16,765 nt of DNA from Pseudomonadota bacterium (GTDB taxonomy: Bacteria > Pseudomonadota > Alphaproteobacteria > Rhizobiales > Hyphomicrobiaceae), in contig JAEZBU010000331.1 of NCBI GenBank assembly GCA_023426855.1, forward strand, positions 1 to 16,765, given 5' to 3'. A model generated the notes under the pieces. That model saw nothing but the letters and a program-made list of their open reading frames with translations. It was not told the origin of the DNA and did no database searches. A program made the translations under genes and the position numbers. How positions within the stretch are numbered: position 1 is the first letter of the stretch; each line of letters starts with the position of its first letter. Below are positions 8,797 to 15,243 of the stretch, piece after piece.

Positions 8797-9485
8797 GGAA
8801 CGATCTCGTTTGCGCGTGAACGGGTGCGTGCTTGACCGGATTTTGGTGGTCGTTTCGTGGCAGCGGGTTTTGGGGACGCCGGGTTGGCGGCAGCCACCGG
8901 ATTCAAGAAGCCGGCGACGATGCCCATCAGCACGGGCAGGTAGTGTTCGGCATCGAAATTGGGATCAATCGCCCGACGCCAGAACAGCCCATCACCGATG
9001 AGCTGCAGGATATTGGCTGCATCGCGCGGCGCGATACTTGGTGCGATCTTGCCTTCGTCACGAGCCTTCGTGAGGACGTTTTCGAAGGCGTCGAGCATGC
9101 CCTGGTCGAATGTCTGATAGATTTGGCCAACGACCGGGTTCCTGGTCGACTCGGCGCCAATCTCGACACACAGGATGTTCTTCTGGCGTGGCTGCTCAAT
9201 GCAGTAATGCTCGCCGAGTTTGCGCAGCGCGATCATCAGGTCAGGCGCGTTGCCGATTTCGCCGAGTTCTGCGCCGAGCTTGGCGCGGTCGCGCTCCGAG
9301 ATGCCGGCGATCAGCTCTTCCTTGGATGAGAAGTAGACATACAACGCACCGGCACTGACACCCGCGGCCTTGCAAATGTCCTGCATCGTGGTGCGATGAA
9401 ACCCGGCGCGCGCAAAGCAACGCTCTGCAGCGTCGAGAATATGCTCGCGACGCGCAGCCTGGGTTTCCGGTTTGAGCTTAGGCAT
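8793..9485 (-). CDS. TetR-family transcriptional regulator of the efflux operon
   Basis: This 230-residue protein has a classic TetR N-terminal helix-turn-helix (about 14-59): ILDAAERCFARAGF, then TTMQDICKAAGVSAGALYVY and FSSKEELI. The C-terminal part (about 65-195) is the variable ligand and dimer domain and holds two cysteines (95 and 106). The last 30 or so residues are a Pro/Ala/Lys/Arg-rich tail beyond the normal fold. It is the first gene of the efflux operon, transcribed in the same direction as its likely targets and overlapping the adaptor gene by four bases (ATGA). It therefore probably represses its own operon until an inducer binds. A palindrome at 9537-9554 beside a plausible promoter fits that role. 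The ribosome-binding site is poor (AAGG about 12 bases before the ATG), so the start is likely but not certain. Confidence 0.9.
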   Translation of the reverse strand: MPKLKPETQAARREHILDAAERCFARAGFHRTTMQDICKAAGVSAGALYVYFSSKEELIAGISERDRAKLGAELGEIGNAPDLMIALRKLGEHYCIEQPRQKNILCVEIGAESTRNPVVGQIYQTFDQGMLDAFENVLTKARDEGKIAPSIAPRDAANILQLIGDGLFWRRAIDPNFDAEHYLPVLMGIVAGFLNPVAAANPASPKPAATKRPPKSGQARTRSRANEIVP

Positions 9486-9536
9486 TGAATTCGCGAGCCT
9501 TCAGTATAGCGGATGGTGGGTGGCAATCACTCACAC

Positions 9537-9554
9537 AAAACGAACGATCGTTTT
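9537..9554. promoter_or_regulatory. Probable TetR operator upstream of the efflux operon
   Basis: The 18 bases read AAAACGA-ACGA-TCGTTTT: two perfect 7-base arms around a 4-base spacer. Nested inside is the perfect 10-base palindrome AACGATCGTT (9543-9552). Size, symmetry and position, about 60 bases upstream of the tetR ATG and touching a candidate -10 element, match operators bound by TetR-family dimers. That the neighbouring TetR protein binds here is an inference. Confidence 0.65.
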
Positions 9555-9581
9555 ATTTATCGACGGCTAAGGCAATTTCAA
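9554..9581 (-). promoter_or_regulatory. Candidate sigma-70 promoter of the tetR-adaptor-RND operon
   Basis: On the minus strand a -35-like TTGAAA (9581-9576) is followed after 16 bases by TAAATA (9559-9554). The -35 matches five of six consensus positions and the -10 matches only about three, so this is a weak to moderate call. Its last base abuts the palindrome at 9537-9554, which would place the operator over the transcription start, a normal arrangement for repression. A second -10-like TATACT (9508-9503) lies closer to the gene but has no -35 at a proper distance. Confidence 0.4.
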
Positions 9582-9948
9582 GGCAAAAGTTCAGTGTTCC
9601 CCGATTGCGATTGTCGCAGCGCGGACGGTCGGTGGCGTTAAGGGAGAATCCGCAGTCAAATTGACTGTAGGCGGAATAATATTCGGAATGCCGTTCGACT
9701 ACAGACGAACCATCGAGCTGAACGAAATCGACCGTGCGCCCCTCTTTCGACACAAAAGCTAGGTATTTCCGTCAATTAACCTATGTTGTTAACGGACCGT
9801 TCAAGTTTGCAGGGACACCGGACTGGAAGTCCCAGGGTTTGACGGTTTCTCGCGTGCGACAGGAATTTCCGAACCGCCGGTCCCTATGCGCGATCGGCTC
9901 ACAAAATCGGAAAGTCCGCCCGCGAACAGATCGATTGGGGGACGTTAG

Positions 9949-11304
9949 ATGGCGGAACCGACAGTTGATGGAACGACATCACTGAGGGACGTTCTGCGCA
10001 ATATCGAGCGCGACGAGAAAGACCACATGCCATTGCCTCCGGCAGACTCTCTGAGACGCGAAGAAGCGCCCGACGGGGCGCCCTCGATGCCTGTCGTATC
10101 GAGGCTGGGCCATTTGCCTGAAACGCCCGTGTCGGATGATTGGGAAATGGGGCTTGAGGATGACGGGCACCGCCGGTTCTTCCCGTGGTGGAACGAGCGC
10201 GTCGGCTTTGGCACCGCGACCGTCGCTGCGATCGGAGTTGGCATGCTCGCTCCCGCTGCGGTGGTTGTGCTGGCCGGATCGATGGTAATGGCGCCGTCGC
10301 CTTCGGCCGATTGGGCCGTCGCCGGCCTCGACGAGGTCAAGTTCGAGAAGCCGCAGGCAACCCCGGTCGCTATGAGTGTGCGGTCGGCGGAAATTCATCA
10401 GGCAGGGTTCGCGCGCATCGAGGGTTTTGCTGGACTTTGGCAGAAGCTGGCAGTTGGAACCGACAAACCCGCACCGCGCCTGTCGACCAAGCTTGCCCTG
10501 GACGTTCAGCCGGGCGTGACGGTGTCGCTACCGATCCGCATCGAGAACGCAGAGTCGTTGTCGCGTAGCGACGTGCTCGTTATCCGTGGCGTTCCGGAAT
10601 TCGCCTCACTGTCCGGCGGCGAGCCGCAATCTGACGGAAGCTGGCAAATCCCAGCAGCGTCTGCTGGCGACCTCAAACTGACCTCCTATGCGCGTCCATC
10701 GAAGGATCACGACATCACGATGGAATTGCGCAAGCCAGATGGTGTGGTGTTTGCGACGGCTTCCACCGTCTTGAAAGCGGCGACAGATCTGGCGAGTCAC
10801 AGCGTCGCGGTAGCGCCCGAGGAGGAGCCGCCCGCGCATGTGAAGGACGCGCCCGCAGAGGTGACTGATAGCGCCGCGCCGACCGCAGTGGCGGCGGTGC
10901 CGCCGGTATCGACGACGGCCGCGCGTCGACCGCAGGTCGCAAAGGTTGCACCTCAGCCGACGGCGCCTGCGGCATCGGCTGGCACCGAAGTTACGGAGAA
11001 ACCTCGCCGCCGTTCGCGCGCGACGTCGTCTAGAACGGCAAATGCCAGTGCGATGCGGGCTGGCCTGACGGGTGTTGAGCCCCAGCCGCGAGCGGCATCG
11101 GCAACACGGCCTTCCGAGGTCGCTGCTTCTGCGGCGCCCGCGCAAAAGCAACCGCGCGTTGTCATCGTGGATGGCCCGCTGCCTCAGCGCATTGGTGACC
11201 CCGTGGGCTTCACCGGTCCGTCGCCGGTCCAGCAACAGCCCGTGACAGAAGAAACCCAGGTCTGGCAGCAGCCATGGGCCAGGGCCGCATTTCAGCAGCG
11301 CTGA
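9949..11304 (+). CDS. Uncharacterised single-pass membrane protein with one Ig-like module
   Basis: I do not recognise this 451-residue protein as a named family. The ATG has a strong ribosome-binding site (GGGGGA, 6 bases away). Residues 1-85 are charged and Pro-rich and probably cytoplasmic. A single membrane helix spans about 86-113. Residues 115-180 form a linker. Residues about 180-276 resemble one bacterial Ig/cadherin-like module of the kind repeated in giant adhesins: VLVIRGVPEFASLSGG followed by SDGSWQIPAASAGDLKLT matches the usual pattern GVPxGATLSxG, DGSW, LxxLxLT. Residues about 285-435 are an Ala/Pro/Thr/Arg-rich region, likely disordered, followed by a Gln/Trp-rich end. The layout suggests an inner-membrane protein with a periplasmic module and a flexible tail reaching into the periplasm. 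It lies just upstream of the tol cluster, but an 8-bp hairpin after its stop suggests separate transcription. Confidence 0.8.
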   Translation: MAEPTVDGTTSLRDVLRNIERDEKDHMPLPPADSLRREEAPDGAPSMPVVSRLGHLPETPVSDDWEMGLEDDGHRRFFPWWNERVGFGTATVAAIGVGMLAPAAVVVLAGSMVMAPSPSADWAVAGLDEVKFEKPQATPVAMSVRSAEIHQAGFARIEGFAGLWQKLAVGTDKPAPRLSTKLALDVQPGVTVSLPIRIENAESLSRSDVLVIRGVPEFASLSGGEPQSDGSWQIPAASAGDLKLTSYARPSKDHDITMELRKPDGVVFATASTVLKAATDLASHSVAVAPEEEPPAHVKDAPAEVTDSAAPTAVAAVPPVSTTAARRPQVAKVAPQPTAPAASAGTEVTEKPRRRSRATSSRTANASAMRAGLTGVEPQPRAASATRPSEVAASAAPAQKQPRVVIVDGPLPQRIGDPVGFTGPSPVQQQPVTEETQVWQQPWARAAFQQR

Positions 11305-11320
11305 CGACATACTATTCGTC

Positions 11321-11342
11321 CGGCGAACATGAGAGTTCGCCG
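11321..11342 (+). terminator. Perfect 8-bp hairpin after the unknown membrane protein gene
   Basis: CGGCGAAC (11321-11328) and GTTCGCCG (11335-11342) pair perfectly around the loop ATGAGA, 17 bases after the stop codon. Position and strength suit a terminator, but no run of T follows, so it may instead be a stabilising or processing hairpin. Confidence 0.4.
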
Positions 11343-11385
11343 CTGTCCTCTGACGCTCAAAGCCACATTCCGATGACGCCAGTGC

Positions 11386-11413
11386 GTGTTCGCGGTATCT
11401 AAGCGGCGAACAC
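11386..11413 (+). repeat. Second perfect 8-bp hairpin with the same GTTCGC/GCGAAC core
   Basis: GTGTTCGC (11386-11393) pairs with GCGAACAC (11406-11413) around a 12-base loop. The right arm lies within a second copy of CGGCGAAC (11404-11411), which could also pair with GTTCGCCG at 11335-11342. It lies between the unknown membrane protein gene and ybgC, 55 bases before the ybgC start. Confidence 0.45.
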
Positions 11414-11467
11414 CGTTGTCTCGCGCATGCGCGGGAGCGCACGCTATAGAATGTCATCGGGTGATTT

Positions 11468-11929
11468 ATGACGAACAGGCAGTGGCCGGATCTCGCCGGC
11501 CGCATCGTCGAGGACGATACCGGTCGCCACCACGTGCTGCCGGTGCGGGTCTACTTCGAGGACACGGATTTTTCCGGGCTGGTCTATCACGCCAGCTACG
11601 TGCGCTGGTGCGAGCGGGGACGTTCGGATTTCCTGCGGCTGCTCGGCAACGATCATCATGCGCTGTTCAGTGGCGGCGACGGCAAAGAGGCGGCGGCATT
11701 CGTCGTGCGCCGCATGTCGCTGGAATATCTGAAGCCGGCGCGGATCGATGAAGTCCTGGAAGTCACGACGCGGCTTGCGGAGATGGGTGCCGCCTCGCTG
11801 GTCCTGGAGCAGGTCATTACGCGCGAAGGCGTTCGGTTGTTCGAGGCCAGCGTCACGGTGGTGCTGGTCAGTGTGTCCGGCAAGCCGCTGCGCATTTCGC
11901 AAGCGATCAGGCGCGCGTTCGGAGCCTGA
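11468..11929 (+). CDS. ybgC: YbgC/4-hydroxybenzoyl-CoA-type acyl-CoA thioesterase of the tol-pal cluster
   Basis: This 153-residue hotdog-fold thioesterase hydrolyses acyl-CoA and is the usual first gene of tol-pal clusters. The family active-site segment is clear: YFEDTDFSGLVYHASYVRW at about 29-47, with catalytic Asp34 in the EDTD element, followed by the conserved Arg/Glu helix. The rest (RRMSLEYLKPARIDEVLEV and the VTVVLVSV strand) follows the fold. Roughly 15 extra N-terminal residues precede the normal start, as is common in alphaproteobacteria. The ATG has only a weak ribosome-binding site (GGTGA 3 bases away) and overlaps the stop of a six-codon frame (11451-11471). In other bacteria YbgC acts at the cytoplasmic face of the membrane and has been linked to phospholipid metabolism; its exact part in Tol function is unsettled. 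Confidence 0.93.
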   Translation: MTNRQWPDLAGRIVEDDTGRHHVLPVRVYFEDTDFSGLVYHASYVRWCERGRSDFLRLLGNDHHALFSGGDGKEAAAFVVRRMSLEYLKPARIDEVLEVTTRLAEMGAASLVLEQVITREGVRLFEASVTVVLVSVSGKPLRISQAIRRAFGA

Positions 11930-12011
11930 TGACGCGCCCGTCTTGATCCGATATCTCCGTTCAGAGCATGGTTCTGGCGCCGGTAGCGCGCGTCGAGGGG
12001 CGGAGGGCTGC

Positions 12012-12662
12012 GTGAAAACGACCGACTGGAGCGACCCCGATATCAAGGATGCGGTCGAGGGGCACGAGCGATTCAAGCAGCAGTTCGAGCGCGACAAAAG
12101 CTTTTACCGCGGGCTGGCGACGCGAAAGCAGAAACCCAGGTTGCTCTGGATCGGCTGCTCGGACAGTCGCGTGGTGCCGGCGCAGATCACCTCTGCCGAT
12201 CCCGGGGAGCTGTTCGAAATCCGAAACATTGCCAACGTCGTACCGCCGCTGAGCGCGGACGATGATTCAGTCGGCGCGGCGATCAGTTATGCCCTGGAAC
12301 ATCTCGGCGTCGACGACATCGTGGTGTGCGGGCATAGTGGCTGTGGTGGTATTCAGGCGCTCCTGGACAATCCGGATCTTGCACCGGCGGGCCACCTTGG
12401 GCGCTGGATCGATTTCACGCGTCCGGCGCATCGACTGGTCAACGCGCAGCGCATTGGTGATGCGGACCGGTTGACCATGACAATCAAAGCTCATGTTCAG
12501 TTTCAGGTCGACAATCTGATGACATATCCGATCGTCAGGAAAGGTGTCGAAGCCGGGACGATTGGTGTGCACGGCTGGCTCTACATGATGGAGACTGGCG
12601 ATCTGCTGGCCTATGACTCGGCAAATGGTGACTGGCATCCACTCGGTGGCCGCCAGGGTTGA
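12012..12662 (+). CDS. Beta-class carbonic anhydrase
   Basis: The 216-residue product converts CO2 and water to bicarbonate in the cytoplasm. The three zinc ligands are Cys49 in WIGCSDSRV, and His108 and Cys111 in VVCGHSGCGGI. The Asp51-Arg53 dyad of beta enzymes is intact, so it should be active. GTG 12012 is chosen as start because GGAGGG lies 4 bases upstream and the family's N-terminal helix begins just after. The frame is open further upstream into ybgC, but that part is Arg/Trp/Ser-rich and out of character. The gene lies 82 bases after ybgC and 197 bases before tolQ, in the same direction, so it may be cotranscribed with the tol genes. Carbonic anhydrase is not a normal member of this cluster. 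Which physiological subgroup it belongs to cannot be told here. Confidence 0.93.
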   Translation: MKTTDWSDPDIKDAVEGHERFKQQFERDKSFYRGLATRKQKPRLLWIGCSDSRVVPAQITSADPGELFEIRNIANVVPPLSADDDSVGAAISYALEHLGVDDIVVCGHSGCGGIQALLDNPDLAPAGHLGRWIDFTRPAHRLVNAQRIGDADRLTMTIKAHVQFQVDNLMTYPIVRKGVEAGTIGVHGWLYMMETGDLLAYDSANGDWHPLGGRQG

Positions 12663-12782
12663 TCGTATTTGTGCGATTTGTTGGCCGTCGGCGGAAGCGG
12701 GGGCCGTAGTTTTGTCATATTGCGGGGCAACATGCTGACACCGATTCAGGGCGGCGCGAAATGGGTCGCCGTCGCGAACGTG

Positions 12783-12807
12783 CGGGCGGGCGCTGGGCGC
12801 CGGCCCG
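12783..12807 (+). terminator. Strong GC hairpin before tolQ
   Basis: CGGGC-G-GGCGC (12783-12793) pairs with GCGCC-G-GCCCG (12797-12807) around the loop TGG, giving ten G-C pairs with one G-G mismatch. It lies 120 bases after the carbonic anhydrase stop and 52 bases before tolQ. No T run follows, so it may be a processing or attenuating stem rather than a true terminator. The rest of the 12663-12859 gap shows no gene and no convincing promoter. Confidence 0.4.
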
Positions 12808-12859
12808 ATATGTGCTGTCCGTCGTTCGGGCAAGCAGCTAGGCGCGAGAGATCCGAAGC

Positions 12860-13564
12860 ATGACGGAAGTGATCAACGGAGCAGCGGGACACGGAAGTGG
12901 CGTCTCGTTTCTGGAGCTGTTTCTGCAGGCGCATATCGTCGTGCAGATCGTCATGTTCGGGCTGTTGCTGGCCTCGGTGTGGTCGTGGGCCATCATCGTC
13001 GAGAAGCTGTTTGCTTTCCGGCGCGCGCGCATCGAGGCTGATCGCTTCGAGCAGCTTTTCTGGTCGGGGCAATCGCTGGAAGAACTCTACGCCGGCCTGT
13101 CTCGCGGCAAGACGATCGCGAATGCGGCCCTGTTCGTCGCGGCCATGCGCGAATGGAAGCGCTCGGTCGAAGGCAACATCCGCGCCATGGGCGGTATTCA
13201 GTTGCGCGTCGAGAAGGTCATGGACGTGACCATCACGCGCGAGATGGAGCGCCTGGACCGGCGGCTGCTGTTCCTTGCCACGGTTGGATCGACGGCGCCG
13301 TTCATTGGCTTGTTCGGCACCGTCTGGGGCATCATGACGAGCTTCCAGGCCATCGCGATGTCGAAGAACACCAGCCTTGCTGTCGTCGCGCCGGGTATCG
13401 CGGAAGCGTTGTTCGCGACTGCGTTGGGCCTGCTGGCGGCTATTCCGGCCGTTGTTTTCTACAACAAGTTTTCAGCCGATTCATCGCGACTCGGGGCGCG
13501 GCTCGAAGCCTTCGCCGACGAGTTCTCGGCCATCGTCTCGCGCCAGATCGACGTGCGCAGCTAA
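12860..13564 (+). CDS. tolQ: TolQ, proton-channel subunit of the Tol-Pal motor
   Basis: This 234-residue inner-membrane protein belongs to the TolQ/ExbB/MotA family. With TolR it forms the proton-driven motor that energises TolA. Three membrane helices are seen at about 25-50, 137-160 and 175-203, with the large cytoplasmic loop between the first two (about 51-136). The family signature is clear in LATVGSTAPFIGLFGTVWGI and in the third helix (VVAPGIAEALFATALGLLAA), including the conserved Thr and Gly/Pro residues that line the channel. The length is close to the family norm. The start ATG fits the normal N-terminus, though its ribosome-binding site (GAGAGA about 8-10 bases away) is modest. 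tolR follows after 12 bases. Confidence 0.96.
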   Translation: MTEVINGAAGHGSGVSFLELFLQAHIVVQIVMFGLLLASVWSWAIIVEKLFAFRRARIEADRFEQLFWSGQSLEELYAGLSRGKTIANAALFVAAMREWKRSVEGNIRAMGGIQLRVEKVMDVTITREMERLDRRLLFLATVGSTAPFIGLFGTVWGIMTSFQAIAMSKNTSLAVVAPGIAEALFATALGLLAAIPAVVFYNKFSADSSRLGARLEAFADEFSAIVSRQIDVRS

Positions 13565-13576
13565 CGCGGAGCCAGC

Positions 13577-14047
13577 ATGGGCGCCAGTGTCAATACAGGT
13601 GGTGGCGGGGGCGGTGGCCGCAGGCGCCGTTCCCGTTCGCGTGTTCCAATGAGCGAGATCAACGTGACGCCGTTCGTCGACGTCATGCTGGTGCTTCTGA
13701 TCATCTTCATGGTGGCCGCGCCGATGCTGACATCCGGCGTGCCTCTCGAACTGCCACAAGCCAAGGGTAGTCAGATCGAATCGCAGAATAAGGAGCCGGT
13801 CGTCGTATCGGTGACCAGCGCCGGCAAGCTGTTCCTGGGGCAGGAAGACAAGGAAGAGATGAGCTTCGACGAACTCGGACCGAAGCTGAGAGCCATCGCC
13901 GAATCGCGCGGCGGCATGGAAGAGCCGATCTTCGTGCGCGGCGACCGCGCCGTCGATTACGGCACAGTGGCGCGTGTGATGGCGCGCATCAAGGACGCTG
14001 GGTTCCGTAAGCTTTCGCTCGTGACCGAGGTGGAAGGCGGGGGTTGA
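13577..14047 (+). CDS. tolR: TolR, channel-gating subunit of the Tol-Pal motor
   Basis: This 156-residue ExbD/TolR family protein has one membrane helix (about 34-52). Its proton-binding Asp35 sits in the signature SEINVTPFVDVMLVLLIIFM. A periplasmic domain follows (about 55-150) with the usual GVPLELPQA start and the ending DRAVDYGTVARVMARIKDAG. The short cytoplasmic N-terminus carries a run of seven glycines followed by an Arg-rich patch (GRRRRSRSR), which is longer than in E. coli TolR but seen in alphaproteobacterial relatives. GGAG lies 5 bases before the ATG. It is 12 bases after tolQ and 7 bases before tolA, so it is part of a tight operon. Confidence 0.96.
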   Translation: MGASVNTGGGGGGGRRRRSRSRVPMSEINVTPFVDVMLVLLIIFMVAAPMLTSGVPLELPQAKGSQIESQNKEPVVVSVTSAGKLFLGQEDKEEMSFDELGPKLRAIAESRGGMEEPIFVRGDRAVDYGTVARVMARIKDAGFRKLSLVTEVEGGG

Positions 14048-14054
14048 ACGCGCA

Positions 14055-15179
14055 GTGCAGCTCGGATTCATAGTCTCGCTGCTGATGCACACGGGTATCC
14101 TGGTCTGGGCATTCGCCACGATCCAGTCGACGCCCCCGCTCAGGCTGCCTGAACCCGAGCCGGTCGAGGTTGCACTCGTCACGGAAGACGCCATCGTGCG
14201 CCTGAAGCAGGGCGATCGCGATTCAAAGAACCTGGAGACCCAGCAATCCGAGCATACCGCCAAGGATGCCAAGAAAGAGCTGCCGAAACAGAAGCTTGAG
14301 CGCACGGCTCCGCCTGCTGCCGCCGAGCCACCGCCACCACCTCCGGAAGCAAAGTCCGAACCGCCGCCAGAGCCGGTGAAGGCCGAGGCGCCGAAGCCGG
14401 AGCCACCCAAGCCGGAACCGCCCCGCGATCCGATCGCGGAGAAGCTCGCCTCGCTGCCGCCGCAGCCCGAAGGCCCGTCGCTTGAGCAAATCAAGCAGGA
14501 GGAGGACGAGAAGCGGCGCGCGGAGGAAGCGCAAAAGGCGGAAGAGGCTCGCAAAGCCGAAGAAGCCAAGAAGGCGGAAGAGGCGAAGAAGGCAGAAGAA
14601 GCGCGCAAGATCGCCGAGAAGAAGAAAGCTGACGACAAGAAGAAGGCGGACGAGGCGGCCCGCAAGAAGCGGGAGCAGCAGAAGAAGATTGCTGACGCGA
14701 AGCGCGCTCAGGAGGCCAAGAAGAAGCAGTTCGACGCGGATCGCATCGCGGCGCTGCTTAACAAGGTGCCGGATAGCGGCGCGCCTTCCGGCTCAGCCGA
14801 GCCGCCGAGCGTGCCGACCAAGGCGCGAGGTCCGGCTGCCGGCGCGCCGGAGGGCCGCGATTCGGTGCTGACCGCCAGCCAGCGTTCGCTGCTGGGCGCG
14901 ATGATGAAGCGCGCCGTCAGCCGCTGCTGGAATATCAACAGCGGCCTTGAAGGAATTGATCGCCTGGTGATCGATGTTGAGGTACGCCTGAAGCCCGATG
15001 GTCGGCTGGCGCAACAGCCACGCATCACCAATTCGGGGCAAGGCCCGTTGTTCTCGGACGCGGCCAACAGTGCGATTCGCGCCCTGGTGCAGTGCGAGCC
15101 TTACGATTTGCCGGCAGAGTTCTATGAGGGCGGCTGGGATCATATGGTAGTCACATTCGACCCGCAGCGGATGTTCTGA
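14055..15179 (+). CDS. tolA: TolA, periplasm-spanning energy-transfer protein
   Basis: The 374-residue product has the three-part TolA plan. An N-terminal membrane anchor (about 3-22, with the SHLS-like SLLMHTGILVWAF) binds TolQR. A Pro/Glu-rich stretch (about 86-145) leads into a long Lys/Glu/Ala coiled coil (about 147-226) that crosses the periplasm. The C-terminal domain (about 272-374) contacts TolB and Pal and has two cysteines (291 and 347) that could form a disulfide. The start is GTG at 14055, 7 bases after the tolR stop; an upstream G-run (14038-14043) is the nearest ribosome-binding site at a rather long spacing, so the exact start is a little uncertain. The repeat-like KAEEAKKAEEAR units use near-identical codons, a site where length variation between strains would be likely. 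Confidence 0.93.
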   Translation: MQLGFIVSLLMHTGILVWAFATIQSTPPLRLPEPEPVEVALVTEDAIVRLKQGDRDSKNLETQQSEHTAKDAKKELPKQKLERTAPPAAAEPPPPPPEAKSEPPPEPVKAEAPKPEPPKPEPPRDPIAEKLASLPPQPEGPSLEQIKQEEDEKRRAEEAQKAEEARKAEEAKKAEEAKKAEEARKIAEKKKADDKKKADEAARKKREQQKKIADAKRAQEAKKKQFDADRIAALLNKVPDSGAPSGSAEPPSVPTKARGPAAGAPEGRDSVLTASQRSLLGAMMKRAVSRCWNINSGLEGIDRLVIDVEVRLKPDGRLAQQPRITNSGQGPLFSDAANSAIRALVQCEPYDLPAEFYEGGWDHMVVTFDPQRMF

Positions 15180-15243
15180 CAGGTGCATGATGCCGGGCGC
15201 TCTAGCCGAACGCCGGTGTTCCAACACGATTGAGACGAGTGCC

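Larger units (their letters stand above)
9486..9948. other. Divergent intergenic region with promoter, operator and inverted repeats
   Basis: These 463 bases separate the efflux operon from the unknown membrane protein gene. Besides the operator and promoter listed separately, they hold two mutually exclusive pairings, CTGTAG 9665-9670 with CTACAG 9699-9704 and GTTCG 9693-9697 with CGAAC 9706-9710. There is also an inverted repeat TTAAC-N7-GTTAA at 9776-9792, and a small hairpin GGGAC/GTCCC at 9812-9833. A TTGACG at 9839-9844 could be a -35 for the rightward gene, but the matching -10 is poor. A 66-codon frame on the minus strand (9753-9553) has no recognisable protein features, and its end overlaps the efflux promoter. 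I treat it as non-coding. Confidence 0.5.

Noticed and set aside
9553..9753. 66-codon minus-strand frame containing a GSSVVERH-like string that often marks a translated tRNA gene
   Set aside because: The nucleotide sequence has no cloverleaf, no proper T-arm and no acceptor stem; the frame also overlaps the efflux promoter and has no protein character.
9776..9792. CtrA box candidate TTAAC...GTTAA
   Set aside because: The spacing between the TTAA halves is 9, not the 7 of the CtrA consensus; kept only as an inverted repeat.
11748..12011. 88-residue N-terminal extension of the carbonic anhydrase frame
   Set aside because: It overlaps ybgC, is Arg/Trp/Ser-rich and unlike any carbonic anhydrase; GTG 12012 has a good ribosome-binding site and fits the family start.
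13481..14665. 394-codon minus-strand frame rich in Ser/Gly/Phe
   Set aside because: It is antisense to the end of tolQ, all of tolR and much of tolA, and its low-complexity Ser/Ala/Phe runs mirror the Lys/Glu/Ala codons of the TolA coiled coil.
14470..14730. Tandem-repeat DNA in tolA
   Set aside because: The repetition follows from the Lys/Glu/Ala coiled coil normal for TolA; units are imperfect and give no sign of a separate repeat element.
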